From positions 194,983 through 258,982 of the forward strand of contig KV423922.1 in assembly GCA_001632435.1 (NCBI GenBank): DNA of 64,000 nucleotides, read 5' to 3'. A program made the position numbers and the translations under genes. This stretch comes from Calocera cornea HHB12733 (lineage: Eukaryota; Basidiomycota; Dacrymycetes; Dacrymycetales; Dacrymycetaceae). The notes beneath the pieces are model-generated. The model was given only the letters and a program-made list of their open reading frames with translations, was not told where the DNA came from and did no database searches. Positions 22,087-34,077 of this stretch are shown here, one piece after another (within the stretch, counting starts at the first letter, position 1; every line of letters begins with the position of its first letter).

Positions 22087-22754
22087 AACGCCTATCAGGC
22101 TCTTGTAGCCTGCGTCGTGCGACTGATGGTGTTGGAGGGGAGGGCGCAGAGCTGTCTCCTGTGTGTACAGGAGCGAGTGGTGAGCAGGCGGGCTCGCTGG
22201 GCCAGGAATGCAGGAGATACGGACCGGACGCGGGGAACCGAAAGATCCGCCGTAGATCCCGTTGTAGGTGTCTGACGAGTCTGACCACGACATGTCCCAC
22301 TTGGGTGTGTGCCCACGGTCGTTGCGCCGTCGAGGACCGAACTATCAGCGGGCGAGGATGCTATATGCGCATTTAAGTATTTGCACGATGACGAGATCAA
22401 GGGCAGATGCAGATCGGAGTACCCCGTGGATTTTTCTGCCTGAGCTCATCGTCCGCCGCCATTTTCCTTAAATGCGCAGGTTCTCCCCCTGCATAACTTT
22501 GCACCCCTCCCGCGGGGCTTGCCTTCCGCGCATCCCCAGGTTGCTACCCACCCCCACACCGCCTCGATACCTAAAAATCTTTCTGTCAACCTTACTCTTC
22601 CAGCTTACATTCATCAGGCCATATGCAACGGAGCGCGGCCCCTGACCAATCACGTTCCTAGCAATTTGTTCACCCTTGCTCGCCCGCGTCGGCCCGCAAT
22701 CGCACGTTTCTTCAACGGCATTTGCCTATCTCTGCGGGCATTCCCGTTTGTTCT
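22087..22754. other. GTR1 upstream region, nothing else recognised
   Basis: About 670 bp before the GTR1 start. ORFs are short and overlap in all frames. A C-rich stretch (about 22495-22560) is followed by pyrimidine-rich DNA. Confidence 0.45.
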
Positions 22755-23002
22755 GTGCTTCTTGGTATTGCGCTCGCACGATAGCAATACGAGATGGCGC
22801 AGTACTGGTATTCGTTGGAGATCGCAGACCTTCAGTCCTCGGAGACGGCGCAGCACTGAGCCGCACGGTACGGATCTGGCCGGTACGGGTATGGCGGCAT
22901 ACATGTCGGGTATGCATGATACCATGTTCGATTACTACATGGCTATCATAAGCCCATCAGCCATCAAGCTGAATACGTGCGATTATTCTCGGAGAGCATA
23001 GA
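22755..23002 (+). repeat. Diverged dispersed repeat, copy 2
   Basis: This is the plus-strand counterpart of 8312-8580. The best conserved part is around 22932-22995 (ATTACTACATGGCTATCATA and ATTCTCGGAGA). It begins in TGGTATTGCGCTCGCAC. The two copies are about 14 kb apart in opposite directions and differ by many substitutions and small indels, so they are old. It lies upstream of GTR1 and downstream of HOP1. Confidence 0.6.
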
Positions 23003-23104
23003 AGTTGTAGTTGCTGCATATGTACTAGAGCAGTCTTCTCAGGGGGTCGGGTTGGGGGGACATCGAGTGAGGCTTCATCGAGACCAATACCAATCCTCAA
23101 ACAT

Positions 23105-26100
23105 CTAACTGCCTATCGCCTGTTGAGCGAGCGACACCTTCGGCTTCTTCCTCGGCCTTTGCGAGTAGGTGCGCGTATCCTTGCTGTGTCTTCTCGTGCT
23201 GGCAGAGAGTGGAAATGGCGGCAAGAGATTCTCCTCCAGCTGGGTCTGACTGTCGGTGTCGTTGGTTCCTACGACATTATTCGCCTCTTCTTCGTCCAAC
23301 GCGTTCTTCCTCTTCTTGTCGGAGCGTACTCCGCGTCTCTGTTTTCCGGGGTCACTGAAAGAAGCCGAATAATGGGAGGGGGGCCTTACAAGCTCTTTCA
23401 GTCCCATGATCAGGCTCTCTTTATTATAGCTCTCGTCGAAATAACTCTTGACGGCCAACCTTGCTCGAGAAGGATTAATCATGTATTTGATCTTGGGAAC
23501 TCGGCGTGGTTTATGCTTCGATCTCGGTTTATGGTCCGCTTTCGAGCTGGCATCTTCATGCGATATATCGAGAGACTCGTCTTCCGTGACACGCGAGATG
23601 AATCCTGGAGAGCATCAATCGTCTTCTCTCCCACTACGTAAGCTGCACAATCACCTTCCTCTTCCAGACGTTGCCACAGAGACATGGCCGTTGATCCTCC
23701 ACATCCTGGGGCGGGTGAGCTATGGATGCATCTGCAATGAAGGGGGCTCACCAAAGCGCCTCCTAAGCGCAGACGGGCCGTCAGGAAGGCTCCTAGACTC
23801 CACCACCAGCTTGATCGTTAATCTGTGAGGAGCCAACGATCAAAATATACTGTGATCTCGAATAGATAGACAAACCTGAAAAGAGCGAGGTCCTTGAAAT
23901 TAGAGATTCTAGTCTGCTGATCCTCCTCGCTCAGTAGAGCGGCAAGGGGATCCTGCCGAAGACGGCACTCGAAACAGAGCCAGGCAGTACCACCTTGCGG
24001 ATACTGCCGCTGGAAAAGCTTGACAGAATTGTAGCTGAGGAGCAGCTTGGGTTCAGTTTTGTCAGCATGCGGGACGGAGAACAGCGCACCCCATACACCT
24101 GCAAACATGACATATGAGACCCAGCCGAGAACTATGCATGATCGACGTACCATACGTGATACCACTTCTTGCAATTTCCCTCGCATTGACACCACTCGTC
24201 AGATTCGTCTTCGTCTTTCTTTGATCTCAGATGCTACGAAGGACAATCAGAGAGTCAACACAAGATCACGCGGCGCACTCACGACATCGCAGCAACAGTG
24301 TTGTTCACCATTCTTCGCGGTCTCTGGACGTGTGGAGCGTGACAGAACAGCGTCGACTCCATCGGGATTCGCTCCTCTGGGCCGTAAGGTTCTGGTACTC
24401 GTGCTGATCGGATTTTCATGGAATCTGCCTCCCTCGTTCTTGTCAGCTTCGCCTTGATGAAGATCTAGCCACACGCCACGGCATTCAGCTGAGCAGTCCC
24501 GGAAGAATAACTATACTCTAATCACTGGTCGTGGAGTACCCCGCCAGTAGAGAAGTCCCCATATCGTTGAGGCCCAGGGAATCGAGGCCGAGGCTGAGAT
24601 CAGTCAGATTGACTGCAGCAGATTCTCCTGGACTGAAATGAACGACAGTCTGTGATGGTTCAAGATGCCATGTCATACCGGCGACGCTCCTCGTGAGGTC
24701 TTGTGTTGGATCAGTGACGGGCTTCGCCTTCTTAGATGCCTAGCACCTCATGAGATTGAGACCGGATGACCCAGAGCAGACTCACCCCATACTGGTGTTG
24801 AAAGTCAGAGTCATTCTCTTGGCTACCGGCATATGCAGGGACAATATCGACCTCCATCTCTGTAGAAGCGTCGGAGAGTGCCACGATCTCGCCATTCTGG
24901 GCACGAAAACCTAGCGGCTGTTCTTCGTTGAGATCGCGTGCTTGGCCTTCGAACTCAGGGTCGGGTTCTCCGTCTCCGTCACGGAGACTGTCATGCGTAA
25001 ATGCTCGCCCTTCTGCATTCCAAATAACTCGGCGCGAGCGCGCGTCTTCTCGTTGAGCATCCATCTCTGCCCGCGCGCTATATTGCTCTTCGGAGACACC
25101 TTCGGACGCTGGCGGTTGTGCATCGAAGGGGAGATCATCAAGCTGCTGGTTTCGTCGTGGAACAAGGTCAGAGATCGAGGCGATGCTGACATGAACTCTG
25201 TGAGAGAATGAGTCATTGTTGGGAAGCGAGCGGACTAGAGAGGGTACCCATGGAATGACGTTTGCACTGATCCTATGTTCATGTTCTCCGGTCGTTCGCT
25301 AGCATCATGAGTGGAGAAATAGAAACGATCCAAGTCTGCATCCGCAGCTCGAAACAAAGGCGGTTCGTAGTCCTCTGGTGTGCCGTCGACGTAGAACAGC
25401 TTGAGGGTGACATAGCGTTGAGCTGTAGCTTGGTAAGAATGGTGATTAAGTGAAAACATGAAAGCGCGTACTGGGCAACTCCTCCATCATTTGAGTAGTC
25501 ATTATGAGTCGTTTAACGAGGCTCTGGTAGCCCATTTCAGCGAGAGCAAACACAAACACAAAGGGTTTACCTTCACAGACGCCTTGACTTCCCCTATCGT
25601 TGGCACTTTCCCCTTCGCGACGACCTGTTGTGCGCTCATCTTGCGACCGGTCTTGCCGATTGACATGTTTTCCAGCTCGTTGTTTAGACTCGTCAAGACA
25701 GGAACTGTGGTGGTCGAGCCAGGTATGCATTGATACTGTTCAGAGTGAAAGTGGTAAGCAGAGAAGAGGAGTCAAACTCGGAAGCCTTACCGAAAATGAG
25801 AAGGTAAAGCATTCGATAATACTATGGTGGCGTTAGTATACCCATTATGCGGTAGTCAGGGACATCTCACTTATTCGGGTCCTCGGGGTCCTACATATGA
25901 AGGCAGTCAATACCGCAAAGCACGGCTGCATAAAATCAGCATACCAGGTAGACAGCTAGCATAAAGCTCTTCAGGTATTGCTTCTCCAGCGCGTCGAAAA
26001 TACCATTCTCCTGGAGAAAGGAACAGGCACATTTGAGCATATATGCTCACATAGGTACGTATATGCGCATATATCGACCTACGAGATAGTTCAGAAGCTT

Positions 26101-26507
26101 GTCACCGGCAGCCGAGTGGCCCCGTTGGATCGTCATCAGATTAACTTGATTGCACAGCGCAGACTGCCTTGAAGATTGAGGCCGACTTGCCAGTTCGTTG
26201 CCACCGTGACCTGTGCAGATCGTCAGTGCCGAGGCGCGGGTCGGCACAATAAGCACCTGCCTTCTACGAAGTTGTCCGCAGGCAGGATGCCACTATATGT
26301 AGATGCGTGAGGCAAGAGAAACGTGTCATAGGGAAAGGTTACTTGCCGTAGATAAGCGACGCAGCTGAAGCCCGCGCTGAGCAAAGACTTGACAGCCTGC
26401 AAGCTCTGCTCTTGCGTGATGGTCTAGGTGTGCGTGAGTAGGAGGGGTTGGAGATGTTGTCAAGCACTTACCTGATCCTGCCTGCTCCTAACTGCTTGAG
26501 ACTGCAT
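23105..26507 (-). CDS. HOP1: Meiotic chromosome axis protein Hop1 (HORMA domain)
   Basis: The start at 26507 gives MQSQAVRSRQDQ, then TITQEQSLQAVKSLLSAGFS and CVAYLRGILPADNFVE. The HORMA domain continues with ENGIFDALEKQYLKSFMLAVYLDPEDPNN (about 26000), LVKRLIMTTQMMEELP (about 25510), and RYVTLKLFYVDGTPEDYEPP and FRAADADLDRFYF (about 25350). After an acidic linker a Cys-rich PHD-like part ends in WLCFECRLRQDPL (about 23960). The C terminus is basic (KKRKNALDEEEANN, QRPRKKPKVSLAQQ) and stops at 23105. Hop1 assembles on meiotic chromosome axes, promotes interhomologue crossing over and checkpoint signalling, and is disassembled by Pch2. The gene has many short introns, and not every exon edge was fixed. 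Start codons of HOP1 and DOA1 face away from each other. Confidence 0.9.
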
Positions 26508-27151
26508 GATGGAACTAACGGGAGGGGGTGCAGAGGTGAGAGGAGAGGAGAGAAGGACGCCTTGACGGCAAACCGATCTCAGGCTTTATGAAGATGGGAG
26601 AAGAGCCGGCACGTGACCAAAATTCGGCTCCGATCGGAGAGGCCCCATGCAAAGCCCTTGTCCGGATGCAACTTGTGCAGCAAATCCCCTTTCGGTGGTA
26701 CGTCGTCGAGCTCGCATTTTCAGCGCGGCCGATGGAGCACATCGAAGGAACGCAGGGAGAGGAAAACACCGTGCACTAGTTTACTATCAGCGCACTCGTA
26801 TCTACCCACTCTGTCAAGTATCGTCTACCGACTTAGCGGGTTCGTAGAGGAGCGCACATCCAGTCCACCAAACAGATCGTAGTAGCCATTTGTAGGGGGT
26901 CAACTGCCCCGTAGTCACAGTAACAAGGACGTGCCAGACGGAGCAGAGCTACGGGACAGTGTAGTGAAGCTGTTAAAACCGCAGACAAGGAAGTTGCTTG
27001 CTCAGAGGAAACCGTTTGCTGGAAAGGACTGGAGCTCAGTCTTCGGGCGAGATGCCGCGCGTCCCTGTCGTGCCTCGCATTCCAGCCGTCAACGCCACTC
27101 ATCATGCCCTCGTAGCACACAACCTGCATACCTTACCGCATTCTCACTACC
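26508..27151. promoter_or_regulatory. Shared upstream region of HOP1 and DOA1
   Basis: About 640 bp separate the divergent starts of a meiotic gene and a housekeeping gene. ORFs inside (for example 26833-27129 minus) are unsupported. I see no clear TATA box. Confidence 0.45.
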
Positions 27152-30100
27152 ATGCCGTTCAAGCTATCAGCATCTCTGACCGGTCACAAAGCAGATGTAA
27201 GATAGCTCTGGTACTGGAATGCTCCGTGTAACTGTTGCTGACTGGCGGTCGACAGGTCCGCGCCGTGCTCGCGCCCTCTCCTAACCATGTCGTGTCGGCC
27301 TCAAGAGACGCAACCGCCATCTCATGGTTGCGGTCTTCGGCGGGTGACGCATTCGCACCCAGCATAACGTATCATGCCGGTGAACGATATGTGAATGCTT
27401 TAGCATGGGTCCCGCCTTCGAAGGATGCTCCCGAAGGTACGCTCTTCGTGCGGCCTGTTCTGGACGTCGTTCATGCTAGATGTCTAGGTCTGGTGGCTAC
27501 GGGCGGGCAAGAAGCCATCATCAATCTCTTCCCTCCTTCCTCTTCCGACCCTACGTTTTCGCTTCTCGGGCACGAAGCGAATGTATGTGCATTGCACGTA
27601 GGACCCGACGGGACGATTATCTCCGGCTCTTGGGATGCCACTGCGCGTGTGTGGCGAGACTATCAGGAGGTCTACACATTGAAGGGTCATACACAGTCCG
27701 TATGGGCCGTCCTGGCTTTAGGAAGCGACCAGTATCTCACGGGATCTGCGGATCGAAATATCATTCTCTGGCAGGGCCGAAAGCAAGCTCATACATACAA
27801 AGGTCACACGGACGCCGTAAGGGGCCTGGTGGCGATTGAAGGGCTTGGTTTTGCGTCTTGCTCGAACGATGCGTGAGTACCTCAACCGTCTGATGTGCGT
27901 CCGCCTACTTAAGGAAGGCCCTAGTGAAATCCGTGTATGGTCACTGGATGGTGACTGTTTGCAGACGCTGTCGGGACACACGTCCTTCGTCTACGCATTG
28001 GCCGTCACTCCGTCTGGGCTACTTCTGTCCTCTTCAGAAGATCGTTTCGTAAGAGTCTGGCGTGGTAAGCACTCCACTTTGTCAGCAGCCAAGACGTGGT
28101 GTTGATTCGTTTTGCTCAGGCGGGGAATGCATCCAGACCATCGTTCATCCGGCAATATCAGTGTGGTCGGTTGCAGCCATGTCCAATGGCGATTTTGTCA
28201 CGGGGTCAAGTGATGGGGTCGTCAGAGTATTCTCGGAGACATCTGAGAGATGGGCATCGGAAGAGGACTTGAAGGTACATCCGCCGCTGGACTTGTCATG
28301 GTCGTCTCTAACCTGTCCGCAGACTTATGATGCCGCGGTACAGAGTCAAGCGTTGCCGTCGTAAGGTTACATTTGCGCGTCCTTTTGTGTTGTGCTGAAG
28401 TTGTCTCAGGCAGCAAGTTGGAGACGTGAAGAAGACCGATCTTCCTGGGCCGGAAGCACTGGATCGCCCTGGCAATAAGGAGGGACAAGTCATCATGATC
28501 CGTCAAGGCGGAACTGTGGAAGCGCATCAATGGTCCAATGCAAGCCGGTCATGGGAGAAAGTTGGAGAAGTTGTCGATGCTGTCGGCAACTCTCGAAAGC
28601 AGTTGTATAATGGCCAAGAATATGACTATGTCTTCGACGTGGATGTGCAGGAAGGGGTACCGCCCTTGAAGTTGCCGTATAACGTCAATGGTAGGCGACG
28701 TCTTTGTCTTTGTATGCTTTCTAAGGTTCTCATGCAAGTTCAGAAAATTCGTACTCTGCCGCTCAGCGATTCTTGGCTCAGAATGATCTGCCCCCGAGCT
28801 ATCTAGACCAAGTCGTTGAGTTCATCGAGAAGAATACTGCCGGGGTGAACATCGGGACCAATGACCAATACCAAGATCCGTTTACTGGTAGGCCATACAT
28901 AAGTATATGGCGTTAACAACTGACCATGAGTCTAGGTGGAGGACGATACCGGCCAGGCCAGGCGGCGCCGGCCGGGACAGGTAACAATTATATAGACCCG
29001 TTCACCGGTATGACACATGTCGCTATGGTGGATAGATGCTGAATGAAATTAAGGGGCTGGCGCATATCGCAGTTCAAACGCCACACAGCCGTCCGTGCCC
29101 GCGGCCTCGTCATCGCTCGTCGATCCTTTCACTGGTGAGATCTCTCCGCTTCTACTTGGACATGGCATAACGAGTGGCCCAGGATCTTCGGCTTACTCAA
29201 CCGCCCCTGCGCCGCGTTCTGTTGCCATTCTTCCAGTGGTATGCGCAAAGGCTGTGTTTATGCAGAATGTCTGACGTTAACCTCGTGCTGCAGCGCACCC
29301 CTTTGACCTTCAAGCAAGCGAACGTTCCGGCGGTTCGCACAAAAGTGCAGCAGCTCAATGACACACTGAAGAACTCCAGCGTAAGTCGATGTGTTGCCAT
29401 TGACGTTTGCCGTTTCATTTTAGTACATACAGGACTCCTCCATATTGCAAACAACTCCTGAAGAGACCGCAGCACTAACGCGTATATTCGAGTACCTGAC
29501 TGCAAACCCCATATCAGGCGCATTGCCCTCAGCAGAACCTGCGTTGCTCCTCGATGTCGTTTCTCGATGGCCAGAAGGATCACGATTTCCCTGTAAGTGA
29601 AATTGTTCAATGACAAGTTGGCTATGCTTATGGTCACATGGCAGTGGTCGACATTCTTCGCCTTATCTGCGCGCACGCTCCAGCCTCAGTTTCGCCGCCA
29701 TCCGCATTTGCCAACCGGCTTTTGACTGCCGTGCAATGGGATCAACAAGTACCTGCTAACAAAGCTCGGGAGACGAATTGTATGCTGGCACTTCGGGCGA
29801 TTGCGAACTTGGAAGGGAAGGATGGCGGGGCTGAGGTGAGCACCGACTTTGTTCTTGCTGCCGCAGGTCTCATGAAAGAACAGACTTGGGAGCGTTTACG
29901 TGCCGTTGATTATACCGTTTTGGGGAAGACGCAGCGCGTAGCATTAGCGACGATTACACTGAAGTGAGGACATTGTTGTTGTCGGAGGTCGAGATCTCAT
30001 ATCTGCATAGCGCATCATGCGAACTATTACGGGGAAAATCCTCCGGCACGGCGCTGCTTCTCCTGCAGCTCATCACGAATGCAAGTATACATGGCATTGG

Positions 30101-30366
30101 TGCAAGTTTGTACTAATCTCGGGCCAGATTTTAACTTCCGAGGAAGCAGATAGCGAGACTGTGTACCGTGCCATTGTTGCCGCTGGCAATCTCGTGAGTC
30201 ATTTGCGAACCTCAATCGGTATGATCACTGATGACATGCGCAGCTCACGCTCCCGAACCTGGATGCGGAAGTGGTGCAGACGGTCAAATCGATTACATCA
30301 GCGGCCGCAGCGCGGTTTACCGAGGAGAGGTTGAAGAACGTTTCAGCGGAGATCAAGGCCAAGTAG
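27152..30366 (+). CDS. DOA1: Doa1/Ufd3 (PLAA) ubiquitin-binding Cdc48 cofactor
   Basis: The start at 27152 gives MPFKLSASLTGHKAD, an intron, then VRAVLAPSPNHVVSASRDAT. A WD40 propeller follows (VATGGQEAIINLF, ISGSWDATARVWRDYQ, TLKGHTQSVWAVLALG, LTGSADRNIILW, YKGHTDAVRGLV, LSGHTSFVYALAVTPSG, VTGSSDGVVRVFSE). The PFU ubiquitin-binding domain is seen in GQVIMIRQGGTVEAHQWS and YDYVFDVDVQEGVPPLKLPYN. A linker has repeats of the form DPFTG (four copies, about 28870-29130). The PUL armadillo domain runs from about 29290 (PLTFKQANVPAVRTKVQQLN) to the end (EERLKNVSAEIKAK), stop at 30364-30366. Doa1 links Cdc48/p97 to ubiquitin turnover and endosomal sorting. The last exon lies in the left arm of the inverted duplication. 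Confidence 0.95.
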
Positions 30367-30740
30367 GCAGTGTGCATACATCCCGCTATTCATTGTAGTT
30401 CCGTCGGGATATGCGTAAATGAGGAACCTGTACGAGTGTTCCATGCTGTAAGCTGGTTGTACGTGCCTCGCGAGTCTTTAGACGGCAGCAATGCGACGCG
30501 GACTCTTTGCTTTCCGGTCTGGACGCCAAGAGGGGTGCAGCAGTGGCATACATGCGGCCCTATAACGGAAGGTTCTCGCAGAGGCGACCACGCGTAACCT
30601 GCGAATGCGTGGTGGCTGTCATTGGTGCTCTATGAACCTTCTAGCACTTTCGTTTTGGGTCCCGCTTATCTAAACCGAACTTCTCGCCCGCACTTTTCGC
30701 GTCACGCTTTGCATTCTTCTACCTTTCCGCACCCATCGCC
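30221..30740 (+). repeat. Inverted duplication, left arm
   Basis: This arm holds the end of the last DOA1 intron, the last DOA1 exon and then sequence homologous to the HSP90 promoter. It is the inverted copy of 37940-38460. In the DOA1 part I count four differences in about 150 bp. The promoter part has more changes and small indels. The match stops near the words that precede the HSP90 start codon, so no HSP90 coding sequence is present here. Confidence 0.9.
30568..30645 (+). promoter_or_regulatory. Heat-shock elements of an orphan HSP90 promoter copy
   Basis: GAAGGTTCTCGCA (30568-30580) and GAACCTTCTAGC (30634-30645) fit the alternating GAA/TTC/G pattern of heat-shock elements. They are the counterparts of those upstream of HSP90. 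A TATCTAAACC sequence follows at about 30667, where the HSP90 copy has TATTTAAACC, so the TATA-like element is damaged in this copy. No gene follows at the expected position. Confidence 0.6.
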
Positions 30741-30814
30741 GCCCTCATGCTAAATGTAACTTATTACTTCGGCTACATATAAATACTGCCGCGGGAATAG
30801 AAATAAGGTCATGG

Positions 30815-30975
30815 ACTTTATTGCGGAGGCAAATCACTGAGCGGAAGCAAGCTATGTAGGGAAGGTAAGCTTATGTACGGAGGCAAGTGATGTGGCGGAA
30901 GAAAACTAAGTAGCGGAAGTAAATACCAGGGCGGAGGCAAATGTCACAGCGGTAGCAAATACCCTACGGCTGATG
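30815..30975 (+). repeat. GCGGAAGCAAA array 3
   Basis: About eight units in one direction, for example TTGCGGAGGCAAATC (about 30822), TGAGCGGAAGCAAG (about 30838), TAGCGGAAGTAAAT (about 30910), AGGGCGGAGGCAAAT (about 30929) and ACAGCGGTAGCAAAT (about 30947). It begins about 75 bp inside the left duplication arm. Confidence 0.85.
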
Positions 30976-31492
30976 CTACGCAGGGCCAAAACCCTCGCTA
31001 GCTAGTAGTGGTGCCTCCCGGAGCGGAGCCGAGTCTGGCGCTCCTGGCCGCGGCTCAGTGCCTTGTTGTGTCTACTCCGTGCTGTCATGACCCACCACCT
31101 TACCCTGCCGTGCACCTCTGCCTTCTTTCTCAGGTGATGTTGCTTCTCCCGAGCTGCTGGGACGGCTTACTGCCCGATTGGTCCACACTCGCGATATACC
31201 GGCGGTCGGTCAATCTTCGGACAGCTCATTGTCCTCGCTGTCGCTTCTTGCACGATGGCGCGCTCGGCCTGCTGATGCCTGAACCTTTCGCTGAGCGGGA
31301 GGAATCGGAAGGACAGCCAACCTGCTATGTAGTTCAACATGCTTGCTTCTCACCGCAGGGACGTTCCTCTTCCTAAATGAGTATCATGTGCCCTTCAAGA
31401 GACCAAGAAGGAACCTGTGCCGTGTGAAGGAAGAACGCTGGAATAGAGGAACAGTTCATGCGGGGATATTCCTCTCCCTGCTCTCCTACATT
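30976..31492. other. GDSL esterase upstream region
   Basis: Nothing recognised apart from the promoter of the next gene. A 122-codon frame (31008-31376) has no known domain. Confidence 0.45.
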
Positions 31493-31500
31493 ATATAAAC
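31493..31500 (+). promoter_or_regulatory. TATA box of the GDSL esterase gene
   Basis: ATATAAAC, 54 bp before the start codon at 31554. The distance and sequence are typical of a regulated secreted-enzyme gene. Confidence 0.55.
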
Positions 31501-31553
31501 TGAGGGCGCCAGCTGCGCCTGCTGATCAACGGTGCCTGTGTCTCACACCTAAG

Positions 31554-32654
31554 ATGCTGCTGTCTGCCGTCCTCGTTGGGCTCCTGCCCTTGGCCCACGC
31601 CCTGACATGGAACAACACGTACGTCTCTACTTAGCCGTTGGTCCCCTTACTGATCCCGGGGTCCAGTGAGTACATGTTCGTCTTCGGTGACTCGTACAGC
31701 ACCACGGGGTACAATGTCTCCGCGGGAATCACCTCGCCCGACCCGGGCTACACTGCGTCCAACGGGCTCAACTGGGTGGAGTACCTGCGCGGGACATACA
31801 ACGTCACCTATACCAAGGTGTACAACCTGGCCTACGGAGGCGCAACCACAGACTCGTACCTCGTCACGCCGTACCTGCCGACCGTGCAGAGCCTCGTCAA
31901 CCAAGTCACCTTATGGGACCAGTACTTCAGCCCTGCGCCGAGTGTGGCACCGTGGACGACTAATAACACCTTGTTTGCAATCTTCATTGGAGTGGGTGAC
32001 TCTCGTCCCCGTAAAGGAAGGCGTTGATCAGTGTGCAGATTAACGACGTTGGAAACGCGTGGAACACAAACAACCTGAACGAGACCCAGCCCGTCTTCTT
32101 CAGCCTGCTGATGGACCGCTACTTCCAGCAAGTCAACAACTTGTACGAGCGGGGCGCCCGCAACTTCCTCTTCCTGAACGTGCGTAAAACCGCTACGGCA
32201 GTCCTTTAGCTGCTGATGTGCGAATCAGGTGCCGCCTATTGACCGTGCCCCACTCTTCATCGAGCAAGGCAGTGCGACCCAGGCCGCGGTCAAGTCCGCC
32301 CTCGCCTTGTACAACACTTACCTGACAGACCGGATCAATGCCCTGCAGTACCTGTACCCCTACCTTGGATCGGTCGTGGTCTACGATACTAACACCCTGT
32401 TTAACACCCTTCTGGACAATGCCGAAACGTTCTCGTTCACAAACATTACCGGCTACTGCGATGCCTACGCCAACGGCACACCGACGACCACATACCAGAC
32501 GGCTGGCTGCGAGCCAGTGTCCACGTACTTCTGGTTGAATACCCTGCATCCCCTTTGGTTTGTCCATGAGTGAGTGGTTCTTACGCGCATACCTACGCGG
32601 CCGCTGACCTGCCGCAGCGTTGTGGCGCATGGCATCAGCCGCGCTCTCTCGTAA
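31554..32654 (+). CDS. Secreted GDSL-family esterase (CE16-like acetylesterase)
   Basis: The first exon encodes a signal peptide MLLSAVLVGLLPLAHALTW. After an intron comes EYMFVFGDSYSTTGYN, with the nucleophile Ser in GDSY (block I). NLAYGGATTDSYLV follows and supplies the conserved Gly (block II). IFIGINDVGNAW spans an intron and gives the block III Asn. The last exon region reads YLTDRINALQYLYPYLGSVVVYDTNTLF, TGYCDAYANGTP, CEPVSTYFWLNTLHPLWFVH, where the D-x-x-H-type catalytic His is in LHPLW. It stops at 32652-32654. CE16 enzymes remove acetyl groups from xylo-oligosaccharides. The exact substrate here is inferred from family likeness. Several N-glycosylation sequons (NNT, NVS, NVT) support secretion. 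Confidence 0.9.
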
Positions 32655-33044
32655 AGCTCCACCATGTCGAGTCAATAGTTCGATCGAAGTAGTCAGAATG
32701 TAAAGGGGGCGCTGCAGTTTGCAGACCCGAGTCAGGTCGTTCCGATCGAGGTATTACAATCTGAGCAATTTGGTGACCGATCTTGCGATGCCCATGACAC
32801 TCGGCTCCCTGTATACCACTCTGGCCAGAGCGATGCGCACCGAAGGACCGGACCTTGATGCAGGGGACGTCGGTACCGACGGTAACGCACCGGGCCAAGA
32901 TTTGGAATGCGAGGTCGGCGGACTCTAGCAGATCAAGAGACTTGCCGTCTAAAGCGCGACCATCAATTGCATCAGTTATCGATGAATTTCACAACCTCGC
33001 ATACATGAACGCCTGTGGTCTTATTCATGCGACGCAAGCGTCAT
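32655..33044. other. Convergent intergenic stretch, nothing recognised
   Basis: 3' untranslated regions of the GDSL esterase gene and TRM9. ORFs here are unsupported. Confidence 0.5.
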
Positions 33045-33924
33045 CTACGCGGGGGCACGCAAAAGCAGCTCGACATACCAGTTCGAGCGCTCCCAGCCTT
33101 CCTGCACGATCTGTACGCTCGGCACTTTGACATCCTCAGCATCTTCCAACACTTGTAGCTCAAGGCTCTTTGCAGCCTGCATTACCAACCCTCTCAGCTC
33201 GCCCTTCTCAAACATATGATAGTACCGCTGGTGTACCTCCTGTTTCTGATCACCTCCTTCCTTCCCCTTCTCCTTCCCCTTCCCTATTGCCTTCTGCCAT
33301 GGGACAAACACGTCTTGAGCCTTCTTTCCTTTCCTCTCCGGATCTTCCGGTATGGTACGCTTGCTTAGCTCGTCCTGCTCTGTGGCCCATACATAGATGA
33401 GAACCCGCCCGTGAGAAACCGAGACAGATCGGAGGAGGGCCTCGACCGCTTGTCTCCGACGCTCCGGAGTCGAGAGATGGTGTATGGTTGCAATGGAGAT
33501 CGCAAAGTCCTACTCCTCCGGCAGTTCCAGGTCAAGATGCAGAAAGTGTGGAAGAGGTGCTCACGAAAGCGTCATGGCGCCAGAAGACCCCCAATGCGTC
33601 TCCTCTCAAGACCTCCCTGCCCTTTCCTCCAGCTCGCTGAGCGTGTGCCAGCAGGCCCAAGCTGCGATCCATCCCTACCAGCATGATCTTGCCATCCTGG
33701 TCCAGCGGGAGGTACTTCCCGTTACCGCATCCCGAGTCAAGGCCCATACTGCCCGGTGGGAGCGACGCGAGGAAGGCAGCGATGATTGGCCATGGTTTGT
33801 ACCGCGTCTGCGAGAAGTGGTCGGCGATGCTGTCGTAGACAGCATGCACGTAGGTGGACTCATGGAGCGCCGGGTCTTGTCGCAGCGCCTCTAGTTGAGA
33901 GGTGTTGTGCGGGATAAGAGCCAT
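33045..33924 (-). CDS. TRM9: tRNA wobble-uridine methyltransferase Trm9
   Basis: The start at 33924 gives MALIPHNTSQLEALRQDPAL, then HESTYVHAVYDSIADHFSQTRYKPWP, the usual Trm9 opening (YVxxVYxxIAxHFSxTRYKPWP). The AdoMet-binding motif follows, GSMGLDSGCGNGKYL, then MLVGMDRSLGLLAHA. After an intron of about 60 bp come DFAISIATIHHLSTPERR, RVLIYVWATEQDE and FVPWQK. The C-terminal block has HQRYYHMFEKGELRGLV and GWERSNWYVELLL. Trm9 with Trm112 completes mcm5U at tRNA position 34, which supports decoding of A/G-ending codons and stress responses. The canonical LDxGCGNGKY is kept. A highly charged KGKEKGKEGGDQK insert sits in the middle. A longer in-frame N terminus up to 34020 is possible but less likely. 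Confidence 0.93.
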
Positions 33925-34077
33925 GTACAGTGTTGGGGGACGAGCGGAGTGGTCATGACATGGTGGCACGGAAGAAACACACCGTGGTCGCGTCAGTTCA
34001 TTAGATGACAGTAATTTCATTGTATCAATTCTAACACATCACACAGCCCACTCAGCCCAGACAGAAACAACAAATAG

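Noticed and set aside
34017..34077. SER1 ORF reading on to 34017
   Set aside because: That frame reads through the last intron. Splicing restores the conserved C terminus and gives the stop at 34078.
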